A stretch of DNA of 64,000 bases from JAAFIM01 sp964467315 (GCA_964467315.1 CAYXSA010000006.1:10255-74254), one strand, 5' to 3'. Positions 22,967-32,846 are shown, numbered from the stretch's first letter. Notes: a model not told the origin generated them from the sequence alone. Numbers and translations are program-made.

Positions 22967-25090
22967 CTACTGTCGGCTTTGTCTTTTGTAGTCGTAATTC
23001 GGGTCATTGGGTTGATACTTGTAGAGGGCTTGCGCTTCGATGCTGTCGCGGCGCAGGTACACTTTGCGCGTTTGCTCGCGGGCGAAAAGCTCCATCTGGT
23101 CGCTGTAATGGCGCGAGTCGGGCAGAGAAGAAGCGCCGTAGGCGTTGATGCTGCGTATCTCTATCTGCTGCGGGTCTTGGTGGTAGCGGGTGAATTGTAT
23201 AAAGCCGTCGCCGCTCTCCATTAGGAATAAGCCCCGCTTTTTGTCGTACTTGCAGTCCACCGCCCGCGAGACCTCCGATAGACCCGAAACGGCAAAGGAT
23301 TTTGCGCCCCGCTCCAAGCGCTGCACCCGACTTAGGGGAACTTCGATAGTTCCGTACTGCTGTAGCATCTCTTTGCGGGCGGCGCGGACGGCTTTTACGG
23401 CATTTGCCTCGCTGATAGTATCGTTTTGTATCATGTAAAAGGCAAAAGGCATCTCGAAAGTCTGCAAAAGTTGATGATGTATGTGCAGCATCAGCGCCGC
23501 CGTCTGGCTTGTGCTGTCGCTGGATAAGTCCCAAGCGCGAATGCGCTGTATACAGTCGCTGATGTCGGGGTATTTTTGCGCATCAAGCTGCAGTAAAGCG
23601 CGGAAATTGCGGGTATAGCGTCCGTCTTCGTCGTACTTGTTGTCGTATTTTATCCGCAATAAGTCTGCCCAGCTTATTTTTCCCTCTATGGCATTGAATA
23701 AACGCCGATAGCGGTCGCCGCGATTGTAGGTAAAGAGCTGCAAGCCGACATGGTAGGCATTTTTTTGGTCTTCTTCGATGGCTGTAGCCTGTCGGGGGGT
23801 ATTGTTGCAGCTATACAAAAAGCCCGCTTTAGGATTAAAGTACTTGATTTTATCCTCGTAGGGGAGGCGTTCCGTAGTGAGATACTTGGGGCTGTCGCTG
23901 CGGATAGGGTTTTTCCAGTTGAGGGCGCTATCTCGGAGGGGAATTATGCCATCGGAAATGAAAAAAATGTTGCCTTCGCGGTCTGCATAGACGATATTGA
24001 AGAGCGGAATGGCATTCATTTTTATAGCCGACTCAAATTCTTTGAAATTTTGCGCCTTATTCATGCGAAACCACTGCTCCATAGCCCGCAACTCCCGCGC
24101 AGCGGGCATTCTTAGCGCATAGGACTTCTTTAGTTTTTTGGAAGAAAAGACGGGGCCCCATACGGTTTCGAGTATCTTTTTGCGCACACGCAGCTTGATT
24201 TTTCCGATTTTTACCCGCAGGCGGGCGTATCTTTTCGTGAAGTCGCGCCATTGACCATCGTATAGGTATTGATTTTTATTTTTGGGGTTAATTTTTAGCT
24301 CGTACACGTCCCCAAAATTGTGGTAATTGGTCGTATGCGACCAGCCGAGATGGGGATTTGTGCCCACAAATATCGCCAAACCGCCTGCGAAAGTGCCGCC
24401 CATCACGTCCCAGCCCTCGCCGCTCTGTACGTGTGCCTCGTACCAAGCAAAACGCCCCTCTATGGGTTGGTGAGAATTGCTGAGGAGCCATGTTTTTCCG
24501 TCCTCCGAGCGCTGCGGAGCGATGGCGGCAGCATTGGAGCCGCGCTCATTGGGCAAAAAAAGCTTGTCGATGATGCCGTCATTGATGCCTTTCAGCGCAA
24601 AACCGCCGCCGCCGAAGAGGGTCATTATCAAAGTCGCCCCTTTTACGAGGTCTACTTCTCTAAATGGCATGGCATCGGGCACCAAAAGCTCTTCGGGATA
24701 GCGCTTGGCGTAGTCGTTGAGCCCCTGCGTGTAGCCCGAAACGACGCGCCGAAATTCGGGGGAGAGCTCGCTTTCATAATTTTGCTCGGCAAAGGTATCA
24801 ATGCCAAAAAGCTGCAAAGAATAGTCAAAAATCGCCCCTTCCTTGCCCAAAACCTCCGCCAGCCTGCCGCGCGCGGCAAGCAACTGATACTGAATATCGC
24901 GGAAATTATCCTCCGCGTGTGCCCAAGCCAGCCCATAAGCCGCCGCCGCATCGGTAGGCGCAAAAATATGTGGCACTCCAAGCGAATCGCGCAAAATCTG
25001 CACTTGTGTGGCATCAATTTTATCTGCCGACTGCGCGCGCAGAGTAGAAGCCCAAATTAGGCAGAGCAAAACCCAAAAACTATTATTCAT
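22967..25090 (-). CDS. Penicillin-acylase family hydrolase (acylase of amide substrates), secreted
   Basis: Ntn-hydrolase precursor of about 707 residues. A signal peptide (MNNSFWVLLCLIWAST...RAQ) leads to the alpha chain (RDSLGVPHIFAPT, AYGLAWAHAEDNF); the autocatalytic site is RGSNAAAI, whose Ser becomes the N-terminal nucleophile of the beta chain after cleavage. The family hydrolyses penicillins, cephalosporins or acyl-homoserine lactones; the substrate here is not known. The ATG at 25090 is supported by a -7 box just upstream, which makes the longer TTG start at 25108 impossible from that promoter. Confidence 0.87.
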   Translation of the reverse strand: MNNSFWVLLCLIWASTLRAQSADKIDATQVQILRDSLGVPHIFAPTDAAAAYGLAWAHAEDNFRDIQYQLLAARGRLAEVLGKEGAIFDYSLQLFGIDTFAEQNYESELSPEFRRVVSGYTQGLNDYAKRYPEELLVPDAMPFREVDLVKGATLIMTLFGGGGFALKGINDGIIDKLFLPNERGSNAAAIAPQRSEDGKTWLLSNSHQPIEGRFAWYEAHVQSGEGWDVMGGTFAGGLAIFVGTNPHLGWSHTTNYHNFGDVYELKINPKNKNQYLYDGQWRDFTKRYARLRVKIGKIKLRVRKKILETVWGPVFSSKKLKKSYALRMPAARELRAMEQWFRMNKAQNFKEFESAIKMNAIPLFNIVYADREGNIFFISDGIIPLRDSALNWKNPIRSDSPKYLTTERLPYEDKIKYFNPKAGFLYSCNNTPRQATAIEEDQKNAYHVGLQLFTYNRGDRYRRLFNAIEGKISWADLLRIKYDNKYDEDGRYTRNFRALLQLDAQKYPDISDCIQRIRAWDLSSDSTSQTAALMLHIHHQLLQTFEMPFAFYMIQNDTISEANAVKAVRAARKEMLQQYGTIEVPLSRVQRLERGAKSFAVSGLSEVSRAVDCKYDKKRGLFLMESGDGFIQFTRYHQDPQQIEIRSINAYGASSLPDSRHYSDQMELFAREQTRKVYLRRDSIEAQALYKYQPNDPNYDYKRQSRQ

Positions 25091-25105
25091 GTTCTCTTTT
25101 TTGCG

Positions 25106-25113
25106 CAAACTTA
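25106..25113 (-). promoter_or_regulatory. -7 box of the acylase gene
   Basis: The minus strand reads TAAGTTTG, 16 bases from the ATG at 25090, giving a very short leader. Confidence 0.5.
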
Positions 25114-25280
25114 GCCTTTTTTTTGCAGCCTACTGCGCGATTATTGTACGATTCAAGTTGCAGGGTAAAGCGCAATAATCCGCGTTTTTATACCGTTGCA
25201 GCTTGCTTTTTCCCAAAAAAAGCAGTTATTTGTGGTAGCGCAAATCGTTACCACTGTGCAATTTTAGTTTGGGCTTGATA

Positions 25281-25413
25281 TTTGGGCGTGCCCGCTGCGC
25301 CTTCGCCTGCCGCAAAGGGCGGCAGGCGAGAGCCGTAGCATGCTACGGCTCTACAGGCGCGCGGTCGGGCTATCCGAGCCGTGATAAATCACGGCTCTAC
25401 TATCCCTCACGCA
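25281..25413 (+). repeat. Interspersed modular repeat, copy 9 (forward, two cassettes)
   Basis: The first-hairpin site contains CGCCTGCCG/CGGCAGGCG plus the GCATGC cassette with arms GAGCCGTA; the second site has a different cassette, GAGCCGTGAT/ATCACGGCTC. The remainder of the 401-bp gap shows nothing else. Confidence 0.82.
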
Positions 25414-25491
25414 GGATAAGACAGGCTTTTTTACCGCTATTGAATCGTTTTTTTTCTTGCAAGTGTACGTTTCTTCTTGTCATATCCGCCT

Positions 25492-27045
25492 ATGAAATAT
25501 TCTACAGATTTATACGACCTCATACAATCCTTATCTCAAGCTGAAAAACGCTATATAAAACTCTTTGCCCAAGCCTTTTCGAGCAAGGGCACAGATACGC
25601 AGGTCGCTTTATTCGATGCCTTCGCTGCCCAGAAAACCTATAACGAAGAAGCCGTCCGCCGTCAACTCGCAGACCGCATCGCCGCCGCCAATTTTCATGT
25701 AGCCAAAAATAGGCTCTATCATCTCGTGCTGCGTGCCTTGTATCTGTTCCATTCCAGCCAGTCGGAGCAAGAGAAAATAAACCAACTCGTTTTTCAGGCA
25801 AATTTATTGCGCCGTCGCGGCTTGTACAAACAAAGCGAAGACCTATTGGAGAAAGCCACCGAAATCGCCAATAGCATAGAATCCTTTGCGCATATACCGC
25901 AGATACAAAACGTACAAACGAAAATCATCATGCAGCGGCGCGACCTGCCCGCTATACGCGAGTACTTGGATAGACAGCTCGATGCGGAACGCGCCGCCAT
26001 AGAGCGCTACAGCTACGAGATGACTATGCAATATCTCGAAATGAAACTATTTGCGCATACGCATTCCGCGCCTACAGCCCGCACAGCGGCACAGTTGGAA
26101 GCGATACAATCTATGCGCGAACACCCCATGCTACAGGACGAGGATAAAGCCCGTTCCGTCTCCAAAAGAGCCTTGTGGTATTATAGATTTTTGAATGGCT
26201 TTATTTATAGATACGAAGGCAACTACGCAAAGGCTGCCGAATTTTGGGCGGGCTTCGTTGCTGACGTAGAAAACGACCCCAAAGCCATCAACGAGCGCAC
26301 GCAGGATTTTATCAGCGACCTGAATAATCTCATGTGCCTGCAGCTCGAAGCCCAACAGTATACAGAAGCTCATACCACTTGCGAAAAGCTCACAAAGCTC
26401 CTACAACACGAGAACGTGCGCGTTGACCCTTATATAACGATGAAAGTGCAGGAGCGTATCACCGAATTTCGATTGGCTTGGTATCTGCGCACGCAACAAT
26501 TTGAGGCGGGAATGCAGTACTGGCGCGAAAGCGTTGAGCCGCATTGGCTTACGGACTGGTCTGCGCGGGTGGGCAATCTGCGCCGCTTGTCGATAGATTT
26601 TTCTGCCGCCTGCCTGTATCTCTCGCAGGGCAACCCCACAGCCGCCGCCGAATGGCTGGAGCGCACTTGGTCGAATAAAGCGCTCAAAGACCACGATTAT
26701 CTGTATTCTTCCGTGCAGTTGCTCAACCTCATTATACATTTTGAGCTGCGCAATTTCCAACTTTTGGAGTCGCTCGTAATGAACACATATAGAAATTTAT
26801 ACAAAAGAAAATTACTTTACGGCACAGAACGGGTAATTTTTAAATATTTACGCATATATTTGCGCACTATCTCGAACAAAGAGCTTGTTCATTCGTTTAA
26901 GCAGTTGCGCGATGAACTACAAGCGCTGCAAGGCGAGCAGTTTGAACATATTTTGCTCGACAATTTCAGCCTAACCGCTTGGATACAGAGCCAGATAGAG
27001 GGCAAAAAGATGGCGGATTTATTTCTGCCTGCAGCCCAACGCTAA
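25492..27045 (+). CDS. Bacteroidota-specific helical-repeat (TPR-like) protein
   Basis: Cytoplasmic protein of 517 residues with no signal peptide. It is almost wholly alpha-helical with Tyr/Leu/Ala periodicity like TPR or solenoid proteins: AKNRLYHLVLRALYLFH, LRRRGLYKQSEDLLEKA, RYEGNYAKAAEFW, QQFEAGMQYW, LSQGNPTAAAEWLERTW. I recognise no catalytic motif. Such solo TPR-like proteins in Bacteroidota are usually of unknown role. The ATG at 25492 (MKYSTDLYDLI) is preferred to the one at 25477 because the five extra residues are not helix-forming. Confidence 0.75.
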   Translation: MKYSTDLYDLIQSLSQAEKRYIKLFAQAFSSKGTDTQVALFDAFAAQKTYNEEAVRRQLADRIAAANFHVAKNRLYHLVLRALYLFHSSQSEQEKINQLVFQANLLRRRGLYKQSEDLLEKATEIANSIESFAHIPQIQNVQTKIIMQRRDLPAIREYLDRQLDAERAAIERYSYEMTMQYLEMKLFAHTHSAPTARTAAQLEAIQSMREHPMLQDEDKARSVSKRALWYYRFLNGFIYRYEGNYAKAAEFWAGFVADVENDPKAINERTQDFISDLNNLMCLQLEAQQYTEAHTTCEKLTKLLQHENVRVDPYITMKVQERITEFRLAWYLRTQQFEAGMQYWRESVEPHWLTDWSARVGNLRRLSIDFSAACLYLSQGNPTAAAEWLERTWSNKALKDHDYLYSSVQLLNLIIHFELRNFQLLESLVMNTYRNLYKRKLLYGTERVIFKYLRIYLRTISNKELVHSFKQLRDELQALQGEQFEHILLDNFSLTAWIQSQIEGKKMADLFLPAAQR

Positions 27046-27120
27046 GGTTACTCGTAGCGTTTTCCCAAACGAAAAAGGTTAGACGTTTCTAATACAAAGA
27101 TTTGTTGGTTAAATAAAGTA

Positions 27121-27156
27121 AGCGCTTCAAGACGGGAGTTTTGAGCGCTTTTTTTA
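27121..27156 (+). terminator. Intrinsic terminator of the TPR-like gene
   Basis: Stem AGCGCTTCAA / TTGAGCGCT (one bulge), then a run of T. Later in this 461-bp gap come a GC-rich hairpin (27231-27257), repeat copy 10 and 7-bp repeats. Confidence 0.8.
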
Positions 27157-27230
27157 TTTTCGCAGGCTACGCGCTTATCTGCGGCTAAGAAAAAAATGCT
27201 CCTTTGGGGCTTTTTTTGTTTAATTAACTT

Positions 27231-27257
27231 TGCGCGCCCAGCCCTTTGCTGGGCGCG
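27231..27257. other. GC-rich hairpin beside repeat copy 10
   Basis: Perfect stem GCGCGCCCAGC / GCTGGGCGCGC with loop CCTTT. A similar hairpin with the same loop lies at 44771-44798 beside copy 16, so it may be an optional outer module of the interspersed repeat. Confidence 0.65.
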
Positions 27258-27263
27258 CGCCGC

Positions 27264-27391
27264 TTTTGCGGGAGGGATAGTAGGGGCGTATATTTATTCG
27301 CCCTATGGGGCGATAAATATACGCCCCGAATAGCCCGACGGCGCGACCTTTAAGCCGCGTAGCGGCGGGGAGCGCCGACACGCCCAAAAAA
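27264..27391 (-). repeat. Interspersed modular repeat, copy 10 (reverse)
   Basis: GGGAGGGATAG end, an extended cassette of GGGGCGTATATTTAT and its complement ATAAATATACGCCCC, ATAGCCCGACG, then a CG-rich first hairpin and the ACACGCCC end. Confidence 0.8.
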
Positions 27392-27415
27392 GAGTGAAAA
27401 GTGAAAAGTTAAAAT
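27391..27415. repeat. 7-bp tandem repeat (AAAAGTG type), left tract
   Basis: GTGAAAA units directly follow copy 10. The complementary tract at 27500-27517 overlaps the add stop codon. Confidence 0.6.
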
Positions 27416-27499
27416 GATACTTGATGTATAAATCCTTGATTATCAAGTACTTAAAACTAAAAATAAGTGCTCAAAAATTTGCAAATTGCGCAAAAAAAT

Positions 27500-27517
27500 G
27501 CACTTTTCACTTTTCGC
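27500..27517. repeat. 7-bp tandem repeat overlapping the adenine deaminase stop
   Basis: On the minus strand the units AAAAGTG AAAAGTG include the TGA stop codon of the gene, so the repeat begins inside the last codons. Confidence 0.65.
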
Positions 27518-28517
27518 AGTAAGCTTGTAAAACGCCGATAAGCCTATTTTTTTCGCTTTCGGGCAAGAAGCTGGCTTGGAAAGAATTGCGGGCGAGCTGC
27601 ACGAGGTCTGCCTTTGAAAGCTGCAAAGCCTCTTGCATTGCCGTATAATTTGCGTTGATATAGCCGCCAAAATAGGCGGGGTCGTCGGAATTTATGGTTG
27701 CCAATAAGCCTTTTTGGAGCATAATTTTTAGCGGATGCTGCTTGAGGTCTTTCACGACGCAGAGTTTGAGGTTGGAAAGCGGGCAGACGGTGAGCGCCAT
27801 TTGCCGCTCTACGAGCGTTTGCACCAATTTTTCGTCGTCGAGCGAGCGGTTGCCGTGGTCGATACGCGCTACTTGCAGCAAATCGAGCGCCTCCCAAACA
27901 TAATCGGCGCTGCCTTCTTCGCCTGCGTGCGCTACGAGCAAAAAGCCCTCTTGGCGAGCACGCGCAAATACGTTTTGAAACTTGGAAGGCGGATTTCCTT
28001 GCTCCGAAGAGTCTAAACCCACGCCGATAATTAAATGCTTGTAGGGCAGTGCCTGCTCCAAAGTTCGCATAGCGGCGGCTTCGTCGAGATGGCGCAAAAA
28101 GCACATAATTAGCAGGCTGCTGATGCCTAATTGCTCCCTGCCTGCCTCTAAAGCGCGGCTGATACCATTGATGACGGTGGCAAAACTGACTCCTCTATCG
28201 GTATGCGTTTGGGGGTCGAAAAATATCTCCGTATGCAAAACGCCCTCTGCGGCGACGCGCTGCAAATACGCCCAAGTCATATCGTAAAAATCTTGCTCCT
28301 GCAGCAAGACCTGCGCGCCCGCGTAATAAATATCCAAAAAATCTTGCAAGCGGCTAAATTCGTAGGCGCTTTTGAGCGCTTCAACGGAGTCGTAAGCCAG
28401 TTTGATGCCGTTGCGCTGCGCGATGGCGAACATCAATTCGGGCTCTAAGCTGCCTTCTATGTGTATATGCAGTTCGGCTTTGGGGAGTTGGTCGATGAAA
28501 TGCGTAAGTGAGGACAT
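27507..28517 (-). CDS. Adenine/adenosine deaminase family protein (probably adenine deaminase)
   Basis: Amidohydrolase-fold purine deaminase of 336 residues with a zinc site: HIHIEGS near residue 17, HAGEEG near residue 200, the DHG motif with RIDHGNRS, and NSDDPAYFGG near residue 280. The DDPAYFGGY form is, by family knowledge, characteristic of the adenine-deaminase branch (yeast Aah1 type) rather than adenosine deaminase proper. It would turn adenine into hypoxanthine for purine salvage. A minus-strand -7 box TATCTTTG lies at 28547-28554. Confidence 0.87.
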   Translation of the reverse strand: MSSLTHFIDQLPKAELHIHIEGSLEPELMFAIAQRNGIKLAYDSVEALKSAYEFSRLQDFLDIYYAGAQVLLQEQDFYDMTWAYLQRVAAEGVLHTEIFFDPQTHTDRGVSFATVINGISRALEAGREQLGISSLLIMCFLRHLDEAAAMRTLEQALPYKHLIIGVGLDSSEQGNPPSKFQNVFARARQEGFLLVAHAGEEGSADYVWEALDLLQVARIDHGNRSLDDEKLVQTLVERQMALTVCPLSNLKLCVVKDLKQHPLKIMLQKGLLATINSDDPAYFGGYINANYTAMQEALQLSKADLVQLARNSFQASFLPESEKNRLIGVLQAYCEK

Positions 28518-28546
28518 AAGCTAATAGATAAAATTGAAATGAGCGG

Positions 28547-28554
28547 CAAAGATA
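28547..28554 (-). promoter_or_regulatory. -7 box of the adenine deaminase gene
   Basis: The minus strand reads TATCTTTG, 30 bases from the ATG. Confidence 0.6.
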
Positions 28555-28569
28555 ACGCTTATTTTTGGC

Positions 28570-29991
28570 TTATCCACCACAGCCACCGCAGCCGCCACCG
28601 CCGCAACTACCTCCATCACCGCCCCCACCGCCGCAGCCACTCGCATCGCCGCTGCTACCGCTATTTTTAGACCCTACACCAGATTCTATTTTTTTCATAT
28701 ATTGTATCATGGGTATCAAAGCCGCTACGCGATAGTTTTTATACAAAAAAGCCCAGCCTGCATCATTCCTTATTTCTTTATCGCTAAGTTCGGCTCGTTT
28801 GCTTGCGGGTAAAATTTGCATAAAAAATTTCTTCAAAATTAGATTCCAATAAGTTACAGCGATAAGCCCCAGAGAAACAAGCACAAGCAAGATTAAAAAA
28901 AATACAGGCTTATCCCTGCTGATACCAACAATTATCCGCCCAATACCAAAACCATAAATCAAAGCCAAAACTCCCCACTGCCAAAACCATAAGCGCCGCC
29001 AATCGCTATTCTCTCCCAATGCTTTTATTATGTTGTCTCTTAAACGCTCTGCGCGAAAAAGTATAGGACTTAACAGAGATAAGTAGTTTATATAGGTCAT
29101 TTTTAGAGGACGCTTCGCCGCTTTATTCGCCTCAAATATCGCCAAAGCCTGCTGCTCTATGAGGTCTGCGCTCGTAGGGGCTTCAGGATTGGGGTAAAGC
29201 TCCTGCTGTGCTTTCGATTTTTCGGGCTTGATAAGCAATAATCCCCGTCCGACCAGCCCATTGATAAGGCAATGCGCTGCTTGAGTCCGACCATTCGCGG
29301 GCTGTAAAACCAAAATCTCGTAAGGGCAAATGAAGGACAAAAATCCCCCCTTAGCGCTGCTCTTTTTTAGCAAATTCTGCAAAGCCGCCAGCGCCGTATG
29401 ATACAAAATCAACAAGCTAAATAAAACCAACAACACAAATAACCAAAGAAAATGCGCCCCCTGTATCGACATATATATATCAAATGCCCAAAAAGGCGCG
29501 CTAATCGCGCTTGCCAGCAGTATCAAAAAGCCCCCCCATAAGGGCGGCAAACGCCAAGCCGCAGGCGGCATATCTATAAAAATATCCAACATATGCTCCC
29601 TCTCCCAAAAGGCAGCAGGCGGCGCAGTCTCAAACTCCCGCTCATACAAACTAAAAGTATAGGCGCTCGCCTCTGCAAATTTTTCCCTATCCCCGCGCTT
29701 ATGCGTCGAAGGCTCATGGTGTATCTTCTTGCCCAATTGCTCGCAAAATGCCGCATAAGAGCGCGAAAAAGTCAGATGCTCATGCCAAATTAGGTCTACT
29801 ATATGCGAGGGCGACACCATGCGCTCGCTTATCGCCGCCAAATACATAAAACGCCGATACTCCTCAATCGCCGCCGCCGTGAAACTATGCGTCCAAACAT
29901 TCCGCGATGCCAAACGCAAAGAAAAACCCTGCTGCCCCTCCTCTTCCATCGCAAACGCTTGCGCCCGCTGCCATATTTCCAAATTTTTCAT
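28570..29991 (-). CDS. TIGR04222-like membrane protein with Gly/Cys-rich tail
   Basis: Protein of about 473 residues. The N-terminal cytosolic part contains DLIWHEHLTFSRSYAAFC, reminiscent of glycine-rich domain proteins (GRDP, IDLVWHTHM). Hydrophobic segments lie near residues 150-205 and 340-395. The last ~45 residues are Gly/Ser/Asp/Cys-rich and end GGGGCGGCGG, as in TIGR04222 membrane proteins of unknown function. Cys residues in the tail could bind metal or form disulphides. Start at the ATG 29991; a TTG 9 bases upstream is also open. Confidence 0.68.
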   Translation of the reverse strand: MKNLEIWQRAQAFAMEEEGQQGFSLRLASRNVWTHSFTAAAIEEYRRFMYLAAISERMVSPSHIVDLIWHEHLTFSRSYAAFCEQLGKKIHHEPSTHKRGDREKFAEASAYTFSLYEREFETAPPAAFWEREHMLDIFIDMPPAAWRLPPLWGGFLILLASAISAPFWAFDIYMSIQGAHFLWLFVLLVLFSLLILYHTALAALQNLLKKSSAKGGFLSFICPYEILVLQPANGRTQAAHCLINGLVGRGLLLIKPEKSKAQQELYPNPEAPTSADLIEQQALAIFEANKAAKRPLKMTYINYLSLLSPILFRAERLRDNIIKALGENSDWRRLWFWQWGVLALIYGFGIGRIIVGISRDKPVFFLILLVLVSLGLIAVTYWNLILKKFFMQILPASKRAELSDKEIRNDAGWAFLYKNYRVAALIPMIQYMKKIESGVGSKNSGSSGDASGCGGGGGDGGSCGGGGCGGCGG

Positions 29992-30010
29992 AACTGCCAA
30001 TTTTAAAGCT

Positions 30011-30122
30011 TTTTTTTAGGGCATGCCCCCGCTCCGCGCCCACATTAAAAATGTGGGCTTAAAGGTCGCGGGGTCGGGCTATTCGGGGCGTATATTTATA
30101 CGCCCCTACTATCCCTCATGCA
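30011..30122 (+). repeat. Interspersed modular repeat, copy 11 (forward)
   Basis: The fixed blocks are slightly changed (GGGCATGCCC, CCCTCATGCA). The first hairpin includes CCCACATT/AATGTGGG; the cassette is GGGGCGTATA/TATACGCCCC. Confidence 0.8.
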
Positions 30123-30173
30123 ATCCCAATAAAGCCATACCATAAATTTCAAGAGCCTGCCAGCCCAAAAAAT

Positions 30174-30213
30174 AAAAAAAACTAAGCGCAATATACGAGC
30201 TTTTGCGCTTAGT
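30174..30213 (-). terminator. Intrinsic terminator of the TonB receptor gene
   Basis: On the minus strand a perfect 11-bp stem ACTAAGCGCAA / TTGCGCTTAGT is followed by seven T. Confidence 0.88.
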
Positions 30214-30242
30214 CCCTACAAAAATTTGCCATTCGCTACACA

Positions 30243-30266
30243 ATCGTAACTTGTAACTCGTAACTA
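30243..30266. repeat. 7-bp tandem repeat right after the TonB receptor stop
   Basis: On the minus strand the TAG stop runs straight into TTACGAG TTACAAG TTACG units. Confidence 0.65.
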
Positions 30267-32738
30267 ATACTGTATAATAATGCCCAAAGTCGGCACCGAT
30301 GTACCCGCTCCAGCGGGGATTTGGCGCAGGAGATAAGACTCGTTGCTTTGCCCTGCATTGATGACCTGTACGGGCTGCGTGCCATCGTCGCCCTGCTCCA
30401 AAATCAGCGCGGGCGCACCCGACACGACCCCTGGCAGATTTTGAATATCAAAATAGAGGTTGAAACTCCATTTGGGGAAGAACCATTTGTAGTCGACGCG
30501 TAGGTCTATGGCATAAAACAAGGGGCTACGCGCCTGATTGAGCTGGCTGTAGTCGAGTATGCCGCGTCCGAAGCGGTTCCAATTTTGGGTGAGTGCGCTC
30601 GCCTCCAAATCGAAGGGCGTATAAGGCAAACCCGTCTGCATGCGCGCATTGATGCCCGCGTCGAAGGTCTGCGCGATGACGGCTTTGGTTTTTTCCTTTC
30701 TGCCTTTTTCGATGCGGCGGGCGTTTTGGGCGCTGCGCAGGTCGCTGCTCATGGTCGTCCAGCTTTTGCCGAGCGAGAGATTGAGTATATGGCGGCTGTC
30801 CCAAGTGGAGGGGATAAAATTGCCATCCGCGTCCTTGAACTCCGTTTTGCCAATCGTATAAGAAACGATGCCAAAAAAGCCCTTGTATAGGCGCTGTTGC
30901 AACAAAAATTCCAGACCATAGGCGCGCCCTTCTGCCGTAGAACGCAGGGGAGCAGAGCCGATAACGCCGAAATCGCCGCCCAGATTTGCCAGCGCGATTT
31001 GCTCGCGCAGCAAAAACGGATAGTTGGCGTATAGCTTATAGTAGCCTTCTACGCTGAATTTCGTGTTGGTTTTGGTGATATATTCCAGACCCGCGACGGC
31101 GTGCGTGGAGCGTATAAAATCCAGCCTATCGCGGTTGGCAAACTCGCCATTTTCTTTGTAGCCCATCGCCGTGTAGGCGGGCAGTTGGTAGAAAATGCCC
31201 GCGTTGAGATTGGCGGAAAAGCCTTCAAAAAAATTGTAGGACAGCGAAAGTCGGGGCGAAAACTGCCGCAAGGGGTTCGCCATATCGCTGTTGTAGCTGT
31301 TGCCATCGGCGCGCAAACCTGCCGAAACGACCAATTTTTCTTCTAAAAACTTATTGCTAAGTTGAGCGAAAGCTGCGTATTTGTGGGTAAAAAGTAGACT
31401 CTCAAAAGTTACAGGCACCGCCACGCCGTTTTCTATTTCGAAAATCTTAGAGCGGTTGAAATAGCGCGTATACTCGTAGCCTACACCGTAATTCAGCTTC
31501 CAAGTGCCCGCAAAGCGGCGGGTATTTTCTATCCGCAGTTTGTTCTCGCTTTCTTGAGAAAGATAATCTATAAAACGTTCCTGCGTTTCGTCGTTGTTGA
31601 TATGCTTGTATATTTCGTTATCGAGCATATTGCGGCTCAATACAAAAGTCCAATAGCCGTTTTTCTGCGAATAGCGATAGACAGCGCCCAGCGCGTAGCT
31701 CCATTGATTATTGACGGGCAGATTGCCCAGCAGATAGCGTTGCTGCGGCGTTTCGTTTGCATCCAAATTCAGCTTGAAACGGTCTAAAGCGCCCAAGCCT
31801 ACGACGTAAAATTCATGCTTTTCATCAAAGCGCGTGCGGACTTTGAACTGAAAATCGTTGTAAGTGGGCAGGAAGGGCAGACCTATGCCCTTGAACAGCA
31901 GTTGCAAAAAGGATTGCCGCGCCGAAACTAAAAAGGTCGTTTTTTTGCTCTTGCCCAAAGGACCCTCTACCGATAAAGCCACCTCGCTGGTGCCCGAAGT
32001 GAAGGTAAAACCTACTCGGTCGCTACGTCCGTCGTTTTGGCGGAAATTGAAAACGGAGGACAGGGTATTGCCTCTATTCGCAGGGAAAGCGCCGCTATAA
32101 AAATCTACTTCGCGGATAAAATCCACGTTCAAAAGCCCGTTCGGTCCGCCCGATGCGCCTTGAGTGGCGAAGTGATTGATATTGGGGACTTCTACATCGT
32201 CGAGAAAAAAGCGGTTTTCGTTGGGTGCGCCGCCGCGTATGAGCAGGTCATTGCGGAAGCTCGCCGTGGTGGTTACTCCAGGCAAAATGCGGATAACCTT
32301 CGAGATGTCGCGCCCGCCGCCAGGGTTGCGCGCGATTTCCGCCGTGCCGATAGTGCGCAGCGATAGGGGGCTTTCCTCCGTCTTATAGAAGGCTGAAGTA
32401 GTTACTTCGACGACGGGCGCGTTTTCGCTCTCTTCCGACATCGCAAAGTCTACAACGGCGGGTTTGGCGTTGGTAACTTGTATCTCTACGGCGGTTTTTT
32501 TCTTATAGCCCAAGTAGCTCGCCGAGATGTTATAAAGTGCTGGTTCTAAGCCAGTTATCTCGTAATTTCCTTCTTCGTCGGTGCTTACGCCGCGCGTTGT
32601 GCCCTCGATTATCACGCTGGCGAAGGCGATGGCTTCGTTGCTTATCGCGTCCGTTACCCGACCCTTGATAATGCCGTTTTGTGCCTGCATCAGCAGGGGC
32701 AGTAATAGAAAAATAGCCAATAAATACTGCGTTTTCAT
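30264..32738 (-). CDS. TonB-dependent outer-membrane receptor with CarboxypepD-like N-terminus
   Basis: Outer-membrane active transporter of 824 residues. A signal peptide (cleaved after MQAQ) is followed by a CarboxypepD_reg-like domain (GIIKGRVTDAISNEAIAFAS, near 21-110), the plug (GGGRDISKVIRILPGV, LIRGGAPNENRFFLDDVEV, near 140-240) and a beta barrel ending in a Tyr (...GIIIQY). It lacks an adjacent SusD partner, so it is not a SusC-type starch/glycan system; the ligand is unknown. The stop is followed at once by 7-bp repeats and then a terminator. Confidence 0.9.
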   Translation of the reverse strand: MKTQYLLAIFLLLPLLMQAQNGIIKGRVTDAISNEAIAFASVIIEGTTRGVSTDEEGNYEITGLEPALYNISASYLGYKKKTAVEIQVTNAKPAVVDFAMSEESENAPVVEVTTSAFYKTEESPLSLRTIGTAEIARNPGGGRDISKVIRILPGVTTTASFRNDLLIRGGAPNENRFFLDDVEVPNINHFATQGASGGPNGLLNVDFIREVDFYSGAFPANRGNTLSSVFNFRQNDGRSDRVGFTFTSGTSEVALSVEGPLGKSKKTTFLVSARQSFLQLLFKGIGLPFLPTYNDFQFKVRTRFDEKHEFYVVGLGALDRFKLNLDANETPQQRYLLGNLPVNNQWSYALGAVYRYSQKNGYWTFVLSRNMLDNEIYKHINNDETQERFIDYLSQESENKLRIENTRRFAGTWKLNYGVGYEYTRYFNRSKIFEIENGVAVPVTFESLLFTHKYAAFAQLSNKFLEEKLVVSAGLRADGNSYNSDMANPLRQFSPRLSLSYNFFEGFSANLNAGIFYQLPAYTAMGYKENGEFANRDRLDFIRSTHAVAGLEYITKTNTKFSVEGYYKLYANYPFLLREQIALANLGGDFGVIGSAPLRSTAEGRAYGLEFLLQQRLYKGFFGIVSYTIGKTEFKDADGNFIPSTWDSRHILNLSLGKSWTTMSSDLRSAQNARRIEKGRKEKTKAVIAQTFDAGINARMQTGLPYTPFDLEASALTQNWNRFGRGILDYSQLNQARSPLFYAIDLRVDYKWFFPKWSFNLYFDIQNLPGVVSGAPALILEQGDDGTQPVQVINAGQSNESYLLRQIPAGAGTSVPTLGIIIQY

Positions 32739-32846
32739 GTGTTTGTTAGCGTTTCGTTTGTTGCGCTCAAACAGCAGAAAATAAGATATTGTTTAATGTT
32801 TGTTGCCTTTTTTGAGAAAAAGATTAAACGGTTTTTCGGGGTTTTA